Positions 14,929-23,144 of a DNA stretch of 33,828 nucleotides are shown piece by piece. The notes below the pieces were generated by a model that worked only from the letters and a program-made list of their open reading frames with translations, was not told where the DNA came from and searched no databases. Location: positions 1 through 33,828 of IMG/VR virus record IMGVR_UViG_3300010354_012227. One strand, 5' to 3'. Source of the stretch: a virus. The translations under genes were made by a program, and so were the position numbers. How positions within the stretch are numbered: position 1 is the first letter of the stretch; every line of letters begins with the position of its first letter.

Positions 14929-16510
14929 CGTAACTGATTTTATATGAAATAGTTCCAGTCGCGCCGGAAGACAGTGGATTCATATATGACAATAGTATTG
15001 TTTCAAGACCGCTATCTCCGTTGTTATCTTTGAACTCTACGTTAAATTGAAAATTTGTCATAAGCACTCCTCCTGGGTCAGTTGCAAATGGTGTTGAATA
15101 AGCAAAATTGTCTGCGAAAGATAGTTCTCCCTGATCTTCCGAAATCATAATAACTATTTGCCCATATCTTGAATGGGCTCCTAGATCTAGGACATAGTCT
15201 ATATAAGTATAACGATTATAAGCACTAAAAACCGATAACGGTCTAAAACTATCAGAAAGATAAATTTCTGAGTAGTTCATATCTATCAAAGATGTTTTTG
15301 CTGAATTAAAAACCTCAGGTATTGAAGCAGTTGTACTGACGTTAGTAAATCCACCGGCCTGATGTCTGTCGAAAAGGCATTCTAAAACTACATTTCCTTG
15401 TTTCTGACCAAATGAAACAATGGTATCTGTCGGGTTCGCAGAAGAATTAGTATTATTTCCACAATTTTTAAAATCCGATTTATAAATTAGAGTTCCTAGA
15501 CCATAATCCGATATAAATGCATTGGCTGCTATTTCTTCGAATTTACAATTTGTAATTTGCCAACGATTTCCCTGGTTAATGATTCCATTTATCAAAATGC
15601 TAGTATGACCTACAAAAAATTTACATCTATCAAATATTACCGTGGTATCGTAATTTGGAGGATTACTGGGATCAACAACAATTTGATCTGATTTAACTGA
15701 CAATAAGTTAGATTCCCACACGCAATTTTGGAAAGTTACTTCAGTTACTTTGGTTCCCGGAAGAGAATTTTCCCAACGCACAGCAGCAGGTTGGTTAGCA
15801 ATAGTTCCTGGAGGGTCTCCTAATTCGTAATCCGAAACCCATCTTACATTTTCAAACAATGATTGAGTTATACCTGTAATATCAGTCTGACCATCAGTCC
15901 GACTAATGGTTAAATCACTTATGTGAATATCTCTAGGTCTATTTGTAGATGTAAATTCAGAAATCTCTTCCCCGTCTGGGCCTATGAAGAAAATATTATA
16001 ACCATTTAGTTCTAAAACAACACCTTTTTGTGTTTCACCTTTAATCTTTGCAGTTGTTGGGATTCTTAGATTTGAATTGAGTACATATACGCCGTTGGGT
16101 ATAAACAAAACTTTTTTAAATTTTGTATCTGAATTTCTAAATAACTGATTAAACGCATTTTCAAAAACTTCTACGTTGTCTGTATTGCCATCTGGCACCG
16201 CGCCAAAATCTATCACAGAAACATACTCATCTAGTTTATCTTGTAGAGTTCGTGATGTAGTAAGGTATATAGAAGGATCTGGCTCGGCAAATGTATAGGC
16301 AGATGCTAACTCTAAAATATTGTCATGTTCTGTTAATATTTTTGTATTTCCGACATACGGGGCGCCTTCTGCTACCGATCCGTTACCAATAAACAATTCT
16401 TGAGAATCTATAGCCCAGGCGAATTCAGCAGAACTTAATTGCGGAACGCCTATACCTGTGTTTTTCTGTCCCCTACGGACCTGTATTTTAGAAATCTGAA
16501 CGACAGCCAT
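14921..16510 (-). CDS. tail fibre or tailspike with pectate-lyase-type beta helix
   Basis: 529 aa. The N-terminus (VQISKIQVRRGQKNTGIGVP, SAEFAWAIDSQELFIGNG) is the adaptor layout used by T4-like aquatic phages to attach host-range proteins. From about residue 95 it reads VSVIDFGAVPDGNTDN, the entry of a pectate-lyase-3-like right-handed beta helix, followed by repeated short strands with N and G turns. This suggests a receptor-binding spike that binds or cuts surface polysaccharide; no catalytic residues were identified. A GATAAATA late octamer 22 nt upstream fits a late structural gene. Confidence 0.8.
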   Translation of the reverse strand: MAVVQISKIQVRRGQKNTGIGVPQLSSAEFAWAIDSQELFIGNGSVAEGAPYVGNTKILTEHDNILELASAYTFAEPDPSIYLTTSRTLQDKLDEYVSVIDFGAVPDGNTDNVEVFENAFNQLFRNSDTKFKKVLFIPNGVYVLNSNLRIPTTAKIKGETQKGVVLELNGYNIFFIGPDGEEISEFTSTNRPRDIHISDLTISRTDGQTDITGITQSLFENVRWVSDYELGDPPGTIANQPAAVRWENSLPGTKVTEVTFQNCVWESNLLSVKSDQIVVDPSNPPNYDTTVIFDRCKFFVGHTSILINGIINQGNRWQITNCKFEEIAANAFISDYGLGTLIYKSDFKNCGNNTNSSANPTDTIVSFGQKQGNVVLECLFDRHQAGGFTNVSTTASIPEVFNSAKTSLIDMNYSEIYLSDSFRPLSVFSAYNRYTYIDYVLDLGAHSRYGQIVIMISEDQGELSFADNFAYSTPFATDPGGVLMTNFQFNVEFKDNNGDSGLETILLSYMNPLSSGATGTISYKISYGV

Positions 16511-16531
16511 TGAAATACCCTCTATATAGGA

Positions 16532-16539
16532 TATTTATC
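16532..16539 (-). promoter_or_regulatory. late promoter GATAAATA for the tail fibre gene
   Basis: Reverse-strand GATAAATA with a predicted start near 16526 and a 15-nt leader carrying GAGGG before the ATG at 16510. Confidence 0.62.
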
Positions 16540-17233
16540 CGTTCAGCTTATAGTATTCTTCTACCTTACCTAGCCAGAGATCTTGATATTTGTTAAAATC
16601 TGTAGGCCATAGGTCAAATTGTTGATATTCACAGTTACGGCTGCACATGAACACATGACCTTCGCGGATGTCTGTGCCGTAGACTTCATTATGTGCTAAT
16701 ATATAAGCCACTAACTGCATTTTATAGTCGTCAACCCACTCTTCTTTCTTAGGTTTGTTTGTCTGCTTGTAATCGCAAACTGATGGATTATCTTTATATA
16801 CTGCTACTAGATCAGTGGTTCCTGAATATAATCCTGGAAAATATAGACTCTGTTCCATAGCCCATACTTCGTCAATATTACTTAGGCCGTTCTGTATGAT
16901 CACATCAGCCATTGCATTAGCCTGAACATGCACTGGATTATTTCCCGGCTGTCTTTGCAGGCCTGCTATAAATCTTTCGAGATTACTATGCATGGCTGTA
17001 CCTACGCCTGCGGCTTCTGTGGTAATTTGTCGGGCTTTTTCTTCTCCTATACGTTTTTTCCATTCATTCAGTGCTGTCATATCTTTGGTAGCACTTAGAA
17101 TAGTAGTAACCGAAGGAAGACTCTCCCCGTCTGGAGTAAGGTATACCCGTTTTCTAGTCACAGGATCATTGACCTGTGTGCAGTTTTTATATTGAAATCG
17201 TTCGATGAACGGGGGAGGATTGTATTGTGTCAT
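16535..17233 (-). CDS. PD-(D/E)XK nuclease, RecB-like
   Basis: 232 aa. The motifs are LPSVTTILSA near the N-terminus, GVGTAMHSNLERFI (RecB-type GxxxHxxLE helix), the catalytic core YSGTTDLVAVYKDNPSVCDYKQ with Asp and the D-Y-K pair, and YKMQLVAYILAHNE (QxxxYxxA helix). These are in the order of Cas4/RecB-family nucleases. In T4-like phages such proteins are taken to act in DNA recombination or processing. The start is near the end of the window's run of virion-associated genes. Confidence 0.82.
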   Translation of the reverse strand: MTQYNPPPFIERFQYKNCTQVNDPVTRKRVYLTPDGESLPSVTTILSATKDMTALNEWKKRIGEEKARQITTEAAGVGTAMHSNLERFIAGLQRQPGNNPVHVQANAMADVIIQNGLSNIDEVWAMEQSLYFPGLYSGTTDLVAVYKDNPSVCDYKQTNKPKKEEWVDDYKMQLVAYILAHNEVYGTDIREGHVFMCSRNCEYQQFDLWPTDFNKYQDLWLGKVEEYYKLNG

Positions 17234-17265
17234 CCTGTATATATTACAGGATTAGATAATATTTG

Positions 17266-17652
17266 TCAAATCTGAGGTGTTGCTTGACTTTGAGCTAATT
17301 GTCCTGCTGCGGCGCCTGCTGCTGTTTTATCTACGGCTGCTTGGCTATCTTCGGGTCCTTTGGTTCCGTCGCCCTCGGGTTGTTCATCTGGTGCTCCCGG
17401 GACGTTCAATTCTATGCCCTTATCATTGAAATTCTTTACTAAATTTTGTATAGCAGGGCTTGCATCATACATTGCCTTAAAAGTTTCGTAGTCAGCAGAT
17501 ACTTCGAAACCGTTACTTCTTAGCACCTGTTGCAGCCCATTCCAATTTAATTTTGCAGGTGCTTTTTTAGATGCGGCTCGACCAATATAGTTACGGAGAA
17601 CCATAACAAATTTATCTACGCCATCGTCACCTGCAAATTCAAAAAATCTCAT
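17266..17652 (-). CDS. hypothetical phage protein with MRFFEF start
   Basis: 128 aa. It starts MRFFEFAGDDG, has a helical middle (FVMVLRNYIGRAASKK, LNWNGLQQVLRSNGFEV) and ends in a low-complexity Ala/Gln/Pro/Gly tail. Its ATG overlaps the stop of the next upstream gene (ATGA). The N-terminus resembles the T4 capsid-targeting sequence (MKTYQEF), also seen here in two other genes, so it may be an internal head protein. That is inference. Confidence 0.6.
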   Translation of the reverse strand: MRFFEFAGDDGVDKFVMVLRNYIGRAASKKAPAKLNWNGLQQVLRSNGFEVSADYETFKAMYDASPAIQNLVKNFNDKGIELNVPGAPDEQPEGDGTKGPEDSQAAVDKTAAGAAAGQLAQSQATPQI

Positions 17653-17915
17653 CCTAGTGTTGCCAATTGTTTTCTTAGATCTGCTAACTGTTGCTCAGTT
17701 TGCTTTATCTGATCTTGTAGTTGTTTCTTTTGCTCTTGTTGTTGTTTAACCATCATGGCTGCCTGTTTAGGATCAACTCCCCCGGGTGGCTGACCGGCCG
17801 GGGCTGCCTGAGCAGATCCTGGTTGAGCAGGAGCAGTGGTGGGAGCCGCATTCATCGGAGCGAGTTCTTTGACCTGTAAGAAATCGCCGGCGTTAATAAA
17901 ATCTACAAATCTCAT
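17649..17915 (-). CDS. hypothetical coiled-coil phage protein with MRFVDF start
   Basis: 88 aa. The N-terminus is MRFVDFINAGDFLQ, followed by a Pro/Ala-rich linker and a C-terminal Gln/Lys-rich coiled coil (about residues 55-86, KQQQEQKKQLQDQIKQ). Stop and start overlap the next gene. It is probably packaged or scaffold-like, judging by the shared N-terminal pattern and composition; no family is recognised. Confidence 0.58.
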   Translation of the reverse strand: MRFVDFINAGDFLQVKELAPMNAAPTTAPAQPGSAQAAPAGQPPGGVDPKQAAMMVKQQQEQKKQLQDQIKQTEQQLADLRKQLATLG

Positions 17916-18740
17916 TTAACCTGCCAAAACTTTTAATAACCGACTTTGATAGTCTATAGATTCTCTCTGTTCTCTGCCTGCTGCCTCAATACCGCCAGCG
18001 GCTGGTTCTGCAGCGGCGAATTCATCTGCTTCCGGAGCGGCTGGTTCTTCGGCTGGCATATTCATTTCATCAGGAGATGCTGGAGACATATCTCCTTCTG
18101 CGCCTGCTTCTGGTTCAGCACCTAACATACCTGCTGCCTGTTCTTCACCTGTAAGTTGACGTACACCGGTGGCTAAAGTTTCTCGTGTGGTCTTAAGATT
18201 TTCTAAGGCTTGTTGTATCGCTGGAGCAACTGCTGAAATAAAACTCTTGGCCTGCTCTGAACCCATTTCATCGCGAATGGAATCGCCTAACTGTAGTAGT
18301 GTATCGTTTTCCATACCAGAAAGTTCTTCGATCCAACGGCCTACTCTGTCTACCATAGTTTTTGCTGTGACGATAGCACTGGCCTGTTGTACTTCGCCTT
18401 CCTGTAATGTTGCCATTTCTTCTCCTTGGGATTCTTCTACTGATTTTTTCTCGACATTTACGTCTTCAGTCTCTATTGCAAATTCTTCTCGCTGAGCGAT
18501 TTCTGCATTTATAGCGTCAAGCATCCATTGTGCTTGAGTAAGAGCATCATTTTCTAAATTCTCATTAAATCCGCTCTGGCTGCGAACTTGGCTTATTTGT
18601 GTACGCAGTTTATTTCGGGCATCTTGTAGTTGATGCAGATCAAATTGTTCTAAACTAATCTTTTTTCCAAATGTTTTTTGTAGGCTTTCATTAAGCCTTT
18701 GTGGTGTTCTGTTTATTTTAAAAAGGTCTATGGTTTTCAT
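17916..18740 (-). CDS. helical acidic phage protein, 274 aa
   Basis: The first 100 residues are helical (MKTIDLFKINRTPQRLNESL, LHQLQDARNKLRTQISQ, AQWMLDAINAEIAQREEF). The C-terminal third is low-complexity, rich in Glu, Ala and Pro. The pattern suggests a scaffold or internal head component, and similar proteins are common next to structural genes of T4-like phages. An AATAAATA late octamer lies 24 nt before the ATG. Confidence 0.62.
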   Translation of the reverse strand: MKTIDLFKINRTPQRLNESLQKTFGKKISLEQFDLHQLQDARNKLRTQISQVRSQSGFNENLENDALTQAQWMLDAINAEIAQREEFAIETEDVNVEKKSVEESQGEEMATLQEGEVQQASAIVTAKTMVDRVGRWIEELSGMENDTLLQLGDSIRDEMGSEQAKSFISAVAPAIQQALENLKTTRETLATGVRQLTGEEQAAGMLGAEPEAGAEGDMSPASPDEMNMPAEEPAAPEADEFAAAEPAAGGIEAAGREQRESIDYQSRLLKVLAG

Positions 18741-18763
18741 ATGTATGATCCGAAGTTATTTTA

Positions 18764-18771
18764 TATTTATT
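18764..18771 (-). promoter_or_regulatory. late-type promoter AATAAATA
   Basis: Reverse-strand AATAAATA; predicted start near 18758 gives a 17-nt leader for the gene starting at 18740. Confidence 0.45.
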
Positions 18772-19211
18772 CAGAGTTGTGCTAAAGTTCTGGCTTTATT
18801 CTTTAATACTTCAGCGCGATCTCTGCTTTGACAGTACCTACTGTACAAAAAGTCTGCTTTTTCATAATCTTTTTTTTCTATAGATTTTTGATATTGTTTA
18901 CGTAGTAATTGACTATCTATAAACCATTTTCCATATTCTTGATCTACATTGTATAATTCTTGGGCTTTTATACTATTTGTGTTTTTGTAGCTAATATTGG
19001 CTAATTTCACAGCGACTGCATTTAAAAAAACATCTTTAAACAAAATTTTATCATTTTTTTTAATGTGTTTTAGATTATGATCGCTGACAATTAAAACATC
19101 TCCTACAAGAATTCCTTCTTCTGTCTTTATAGGCAGTAGTTGATGTTTTTGTGCTAGATTTTTTTGCGCTGAGCTTATGAATTGCTCTAAACGCTTTGAA
19201 ATATCAGTCAT
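18771..19211 (-). CDS. hypothetical phage protein, 146 aa
   Basis: A Lys-rich soluble protein. The first part is beta-like (IKTEEGILVGDVLIVSDHNL, ILFKDVFLNAVAVKLANI) and the C-terminal half is helical with YQKSIEKKDYEKADFLYSRY. It has no cysteine pair and no recognised motif. A hairpin ending in UUUU precedes the ATG and may be the upstream gene's terminator. Confidence 0.6.
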   Translation of the reverse strand: MTDISKRLEQFISSAQKNLAQKHQLLPIKTEEGILVGDVLIVSDHNLKHIKKNDKILFKDVFLNAVAVKLANISYKNTNSIKAQELYNVDQEYGKWFIDSQLLRKQYQKSIEKKDYEKADFLYSRYCQSRDRAEVLKNKARTLAQL

Positions 19212-19213
19212 AA

Positions 19214-19234
19214 GAAAAGGACCTATGGTCCTTT
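19214..19234 (-). terminator. hairpin terminator between two minus-strand genes
   Basis: AAAGGACC/GGTCCTTT arms with a 3-nt loop, then TTCTT on the reverse strand, directly before the ATG at 19211. It could end the transcript of the 19252-19569 gene or occlude the downstream ribosome site. Confidence 0.6.
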
Positions 19235-19251
19235 ATTTACAAGTATCTTTT

Positions 19252-19569
19252 TCAGTGAAAGATTTTTACAATATTATCAAAATGCCCAGAAATGAATCCA
19301 ATGACGGCTAAGCCTCCTAGAATTAGATACATCCATTTTTGCTTGAACTCTTGCAATTCTGAAATCTTAGCATCTAGTTCCGAATGTGTATTTTTAATCG
19401 ATTTGGCCAGTTCAGCATGTTGAGTGCAGGATGCATCATACATTTGATCGAGACGTTTATTGATGCCTGCACCCATAGTGTTGACATCGATTTTAATCTC
19501 ATCTATTTTTTCGTCTAAGTTAGTCACTTGTACTTCTACAACGCTAACTCGTTCTGCTACCGTGGGCAT
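19252..19569 (-). CDS. coiled-coil protein with C-terminal membrane span
   Basis: 105 aa: about 70 residues of heptad-rich helix (VSVVEVQVTNLDEKIDEIKI onward) followed by a transmembrane segment KWMYLILGGLAVIGFISG at about 78-95. The architecture is that of XhlA-type phage haemolysin-like or holin-accessory proteins, with the coil outside or inside the membrane. AGGAGAAGG precedes the ATG and a GATAAATA late octamer sits about 80 nt upstream. The role is inferred from architecture only. Confidence 0.62.
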   Translation of the reverse strand: MPTVAERVSVVEVQVTNLDEKIDEIKIDVNTMGAGINKRLDQMYDASCTQHAELAKSIKNTHSELDAKISELQEFKQKWMYLILGGLAVIGFISGHFDNIVKIFH

Positions 19570-19650
19570 TAAGCCTTCTCCTGTTAAGTCAAGTTCTCTT
19601 TAGAGACATGTGCCTAAAATTAAAAGCCTAATTATTTGCCTAGTACAAAT

Positions 19651-19658
19651 TATTTATC
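19651..19658 (-). promoter_or_regulatory. late-type promoter GATAAATA
   Basis: Reverse-strand GATAAATA with a predicted start near 19645; the leader to the ATG at 19569 is about 75 nt. Confidence 0.5.
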
Positions 19659-19662
19659 CAAC

Positions 19663-20058
19663 TTATGAAATCTTATCTATCCAGATATTCTGATTTGTTC
19701 CTTTGGTTTGAAATATCGCGGGAAATATTTCAACTGTATTATTTAATCGATTTATTATAGGAACACCTTGTAAGTCTTCTTTTAATAGAAAAACAGAATC
19801 ATTTCCTTTGGCGAAAACACTGTCTCTTTCTGTGTAGAATTCCCAGATCCAATATGAGCCCGACCCTTGTATGAAATCTGGCAATCGACCATCAAGGAAT
19901 TTTGGATCGGTATCCCATTCTATATTTGCTCTAATACCTATGGCTTGTATAAGGCTATTGAAGTTAGCCTGTTGGCCGATTTTCAATCTGTCAGTTTCAG
20001 TTCTTGTAGCCTTGCTGCGTGTGATATCCACTAAGGTGGTGATCTTGTATCTTTCCAT
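19663..20058 (-). CDS. conserved phage structural-type protein, 131 aa
   Basis: The N-terminal ITTLVDITRSKATRTETDRL and KIGQQANFNSLIQAIGIRAN patterns recur, as I recall, in T4-like phages of aquatic bacteria. The protein is beta-rich with aromatic WIWEF and IWIDKI segments and no catalytic motif. It sits downstream of a strongly expressed virion-type gene. A baseplate or head role is a guess. Confidence 0.65.
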   Translation of the reverse strand: MERYKITTLVDITRSKATRTETDRLKIGQQANFNSLIQAIGIRANIEWDTDPKFLDGRLPDFIQGSGSYWIWEFYTERDSVFAKGNDSVFLLKEDLQGVPIINRLNNTVEIFPAIFQTKGTNQNIWIDKIS

Positions 20059-20081
20059 AATATGCTACTATTTACAGAGAT

Positions 20082-20109
20082 AAAAAAAGAGCGGAATAAA
20101 TCCGCTCTT
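20082..20109 (-). terminator. intrinsic terminator after the virion-protein gene
   Basis: Reverse strand AGAGCGGA-loop-TCCGCTCT (8-bp stem) followed by seven T. It ends the transcript of the gene at 20137-20496. Confidence 0.88.
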
Positions 20110-20136
20110 CCCTTCCCATCCCTGGAGAAGTATATT

Positions 20137-20496
20137 TTACATACCTTCTAGGTCAGTTGGCTCGGTGACTGTTACTGTTGCTGCGTCTGACAAAGTTGCA
20201 ACGCCACCAGAAACAGTGAAAGTTCCTGTGTCTAATACTTTAGCGATAAAAGTAGCGACAGAACCAATGTTGGTTGAATGGCGATCTGCTACCATGTAGA
20301 TTTCTGAACCGTCGGCTTTAGTTTGGACGATTGAACAGAAAGAACCTAGTGCATCTGTTACTTTTGCTGCTGCTGCGTCTGTAGCCATTGCTGCTAATCC
20401 GCCGCTTAGAACGACTTTGTAAACAGTTTGATGATTTAAACGCTGAATTGTACCACGAGCGACTGCTGTGGGATTTACTCTTGTTACGCTTGCCAT
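20137..20496 (-). CDS. probable virion (head decoration or fibre) protein
   Basis: 119 aa, beta-rich and Ala/Thr/Val-rich: SVTRVNPTAVARGTIQRL, YKVVLSGG, FIAKVLDTGTFTVSGGVATL. No Cys cluster or enzyme motif is visible. The gene is built for high expression: a late octamer (20545-20552), a stable 5' stem-loop, a GAGGAG ribosome site and its own terminator. Such monocistronic late units usually encode abundant capsid or decoration proteins; the exact part is unknown. Confidence 0.6.
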   Translation of the reverse strand: MASVTRVNPTAVARGTIQRLNHQTVYKVVLSGGLAAMATDAAAAKVTDALGSFCSIVQTKADGSEIYMVADRHSTNIGSVATFIAKVLDTGTFTVSGGVATLSDAATVTVTEPTDLEGM

Positions 20497-20520
20497 GATA
20501 TTTTCTCCTCTTTATCTATA

Positions 20521-20552
20521 GTCCCGCTCCGGGACCGGCACATTTATTTATT
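20521..20552 (-). promoter_or_regulatory. late promoter AATAAATA with 5' stem-loop
   Basis: AATAAATA at 20552-20545 would start RNA near 20539, and a GTCCCG-GAG-CGGGAC hairpin (20535-20521) then lies at the very 5' end of the message. A 5'-terminal hairpin of this kind commonly protects bacterial mRNA from decay. Confidence 0.6.
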
Positions 20553-20583
20553 GATTTTGAATGAAAATAGGTGTATAGGCGTC

Positions 20584-21804
20584 TTAATCGGCTCGGAATG
20601 GGGTCCAGCGATCTCTAGGCACTAATTTAACAGCATCTTTAGTGCTAACGTAGCCTTCACCGCCGGGCTTGCCGCCCGTGTTAGCAGTGATGTCGCCTTC
20701 TGCCGCATCTAGTTCATCTATTACTTCATTCTTGGCTTTCATCAATTCTGTCACTAGACTGAACATAGTATCGAGTACTCCTGGGTTACCACTAGAAAGA
20801 TCTGCTATCTTTTTTTGTTTGGGTGCTGAAACTTTACTGCTGGGCAACCAAGCGAAAAATGATTTCGTGTTAATATTATCCAGCGCCTTGGCCTTGCTTT
20901 GTGCGTTGACGAAAGTGTAAATTATAGATTGTAAATCGCTGAGTCCGGCCTGAGGAGTCAATATTTTATCTATTTGAGCAGAATTTTTCCTAACTAATTG
21001 TTCTATCTGTGCTAGGTTGTCTGCGTTGACTGCTGGCCTATGGCTGACATAGGTCTGACCAAAAACTGTCAATTCTGGGTTGCCGGAAAAAATTTCAGGT
21101 TGGTCAAAATCTTCGCCGCCCTTGTCTCCAAAATAATCAAACTTCTTATGCGCTGCCACCGCTATCTTGCTTTTGCTTAATTTTTGCCCTATGGCGCTGG
21201 TGGCTTTCACAGCATACGTGGTTTGATTAGGAGTAAAGTTTAACTTCCCGTCTGCTCCTTGATAGGGCTTGCCAGGATGGAACAGGATATCTCCATACAC
21301 ATAGCCACGGAAATCCGCAGGCGTTGCCTTTTCGAATATAGGCCACATGGCTGCCATATCACCTGCGAACTTGGCACGCCATTCTTCACCCTTGCCACGG
21401 CTCTGTATGAACTGTGATAACTCTTCTGGACTAGATGATTTGCCTTCTTCACGACCCCAGTTGTTCTTGCCTACCATGCGAAAGGTGCCGTCATCGTCAC
21501 GACCCCAGTACACAGTGGGATTTCCATCCCACTTGATTGAAATCTTAGTAGCAGGGCTGGCTAGATCTTTTAGGATCTGTATCGCCCTAGCACCGCCATT
21601 GGGCTCTGTGAATATTAGATCCTCTAAGTGATTGAATTCTCTGCCTACTTTTTTAGGAGCAGGGGTGTCATCTTCATTTATACTTTCGTTTTTCTTACGG
21701 CCAGCACAGTGAGCCTTCTGGCTAAAACCTTTGGGGTTTGAGCAGTTGATAGAACGTTTGTACTTGTCGCTCCACTTTTCAGTTATGATTTCAAATGCTC
21801 TCAT
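20584..21804 (-). CDS. ligase-type nucleotidyltransferase with phage N-terminal segment
   Basis: 406 aa. The N-terminus MRAFEIITEKW is followed by a Cys-containing segment CSNPKGFSQKAHCAGRKK and a linker. From about 86 the nucleotidyltransferase core begins: KISIKWDGNPTVYWG has the KxDG motif I (Lys91, Asp93, Gly94) of covalent DNA/RNA ligases. GYVYGDILFHPG at about 167-178 resembles motif IIIa, and TTYAVKATS may be motif IV. It overlaps the upstream Pol-beta-type gene (ATGA). It is likely an end-joining or repair enzyme; substrate unknown. The MRAFEI start hints at packaging in the capsid. Confidence 0.68.
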   Translation of the reverse strand: MRAFEIITEKWSDKYKRSINCSNPKGFSQKAHCAGRKKNESINEDDTPAPKKVGREFNHLEDLIFTEPNGGARAIQILKDLASPATKISIKWDGNPTVYWGRDDDGTFRMVGKNNWGREEGKSSSPEELSQFIQSRGKGEEWRAKFAGDMAAMWPIFEKATPADFRGYVYGDILFHPGKPYQGADGKLNFTPNQTTYAVKATSAIGQKLSKSKIAVAAHKKFDYFGDKGGEDFDQPEIFSGNPELTVFGQTYVSHRPAVNADNLAQIEQLVRKNSAQIDKILTPQAGLSDLQSIIYTFVNAQSKAKALDNINTKSFFAWLPSSKVSAPKQKKIADLSSGNPGVLDTMFSLVTELMKAKNEVIDELDAAEGDITANTGGKPGGEGYVSTKDAVKLVPRDRWTPFRAD

Positions 21805-22586
21805 TTTACTATGTTGATCATCCTACGCATCCAGCCTATGCTACCTGGTTGGTAACTTTCTAATGCTTCATTCTTAGGCAGTTCTATGCCTGAGCGGCCC
21901 AGTGTTTCTCTAGCAGCAGAAACTAATTCTTCATAATTAGGTAACTTTCTAATATAAGCGATTATGCTTTCTACTGAACGTATGTCTTTGATCTTGGCTG
22001 TTTGACCTAACAGTTGCTTGGCTATGACGTTCCAGTCATCGCCTCCAGGTATGGTTTCATCTGTTTCTGCGTTCATCAATCCGAATTTAGGTGAATATTT
22101 CATACCTCTGGCACGGGCTATAGAACTCAGCAGAATGTGTCTATGTTCTCCACGATAAGGACTGTCAGGGGTGCTGCCTAGCATACTTCCTTGTTGGAAT
22201 TTAGGATTGGCTGAAAACATAAAATCTGTCTGTGCGAATCCGTTGGAGGGATCTCCGTTGATAGGAGTCTTTAAATGTACATTGTCTCCGCTGAGTTTCA
22301 CTGAATCTTTGCCGAAAAGACTGCGAAGTTTATCTGCGAATTCTGTCTTGTTGATTTCATTAGCATCCACGGATAGATCCAAATCACCCGAATCTGCTTT
22401 GCGACCGGTGGTGCCTAACCACTTGATCGGAACACCTTCTTCGTCTTTGTCAGTGGAAAAATCCACACCTGTTTCTTTTTCTAGATAGGCTATGGTAGGT
22501 GCTATCTCTGCTCGAGTTATCCTGCGTGTAAGAGGCTGCTTATCGGCACTTTTAAAAACATTGCCGCCTTCATATAGTTCATTCAT
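21801..22586 (-). CDS. Pol-beta superfamily nucleotidyltransferase
   Basis: 261 aa. The family signature is a G-rich loop followed by two acidic residues: LGTTGRKADSGDLDLSVD (Asp68, Asp70), with a third acidic residue in QTDFMF (Asp121). These are the metal ligands of Pol-beta-type nucleotidyltransferases. It is preceded by LYEGGNVFKS and has a helical C-terminus (ELVSAARETLGRSGIELP). Start and stop overlap both neighbours. T4-like aquatic phages carry similar genes next to the ligase-like gene; possible roles are tRNA or DNA end modification. Confidence 0.75.
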   Translation of the reverse strand: MNELYEGGNVFKSADKQPLTRRITRAEIAPTIAYLEKETGVDFSTDKDEEGVPIKWLGTTGRKADSGDLDLSVDANEINKTEFADKLRSLFGKDSVKLSGDNVHLKTPINGDPSNGFAQTDFMFSANPKFQQGSMLGSTPDSPYRGEHRHILLSSIARARGMKYSPKFGLMNAETDETIPGGDDWNVIAKQLLGQTAKIKDIRSVESIIAYIRKLPNYEELVSAARETLGRSGIELPKNEALESYQPGSIGWMRRMINIVK

Positions 22587-22863
22587 CTTTTGATTCTTCT
22601 AATTTACGTTTTTGTCTGCGTTCTTCAGCGATCCTTCGCACACCTCTGACGAATTTGGCAGGATCCTGCCCTTTGATGGCGTTGATCAATCTACGCTCTA
22701 GTTCATCTGCCTGTTCTGGCTCATAGTTTTTATGGATGCTTTCTAACAGATTGATAGCAGAATTGATAATGTTGGTGGCCCTGCTTTCAACTAGCGAATC
22801 TGTGCTGCGCACTTCGGCTATGCTGTTAAGTTCCTGCAGAATGCTTCTAGTTCTTAGTTTCAT
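22579..22863 (-). CDS. small helical protein leading the nucleotidyltransferase cassette
   Basis: 94 aa, helical and highly charged: SRATNIINSAINLLESIHKN, YEPEQADELERRLINAI and a basic Arg/Lys-rich tail. Its 3' end overlaps the Pol-beta-type gene by 8 bases, so it is probably co-translated with it. Its promoter is the sigma70 site at 22907-22935. It may be an adaptor or regulator of the two enzymes, an inference. Confidence 0.6.
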   Translation of the reverse strand: MKLRTRSILQELNSIAEVRSTDSLVESRATNIINSAINLLESIHKNYEPEQADELERRLINAIKGQDPAKFVRGVRRIAEERRQKRKLEESKDE

Positions 22864-22906
22864 AAGGTACCCAAATTCTATAATGTATTTAACTGATCAG
22901 CAGTCT

Positions 22907-22935
22907 ATAATAAACTATCTATTTTTGATTGTCAA
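22907..22935 (-). promoter_or_regulatory. sigma70 promoter for the nucleotidyltransferase cassette
   Basis: Reverse strand TTGACA (22935-22930), 17-nt spacer, TATTAT (22912-22907). It is divergent from the plus-strand promoters 6 bp away. Confidence 0.7.
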
Positions 22936-22940
22936 CTAGG

Positions 22941-22977
22941 TTGTTTTTTGTGCGATCGCAATATATAATGATAAATA
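22941..22977 (+). promoter_or_regulatory. tandem sigma70 and late promoters
   Basis: TTGTTT (22941-22946), 17-nt spacer, TATAAT (22964-22969), immediately followed by the late octamer GATAAATA (22970-22977). The small-gene cluster could thus be transcribed both early and late. A short hairpin (ATCAGT/ACTGAT, 22979-22996) opens the leader. Confidence 0.65.
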
Positions 22978-23023
22978 AATCAGTAGAAACACTGATTCTA
23001 CATACACTTACAGAGAGAACAAA

Positions 23024-23143
23024 ATGAAAAAATTTATAGATTTTTTATCGGGCCTATTTGAATCTTGGGCCACTGCTAGGGCGGCAACAGAACTGACCCG
23101 TAGAGGTATGCACGAAGAAGCCAAAAGACTCATGCAGAAGTAA
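23024..23143 (+). CDS. 39-aa hypothetical protein
   Basis: ATG at 23024 with AGAGAG upstream and TAA at 23143. The start MKKFIDFLSGLFESWATARA is amphipathic, followed by TELTRRGMHEEAKRLMQ, a helix. It is the first gene after the tandem early/late promoters and ends one base before the next ATG. No family is recognised. Confidence 0.6.
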   Translation: MKKFIDFLSGLFESWATARAATELTRRGMHEEAKRLMQK

Positions 23144-23144
23144 A

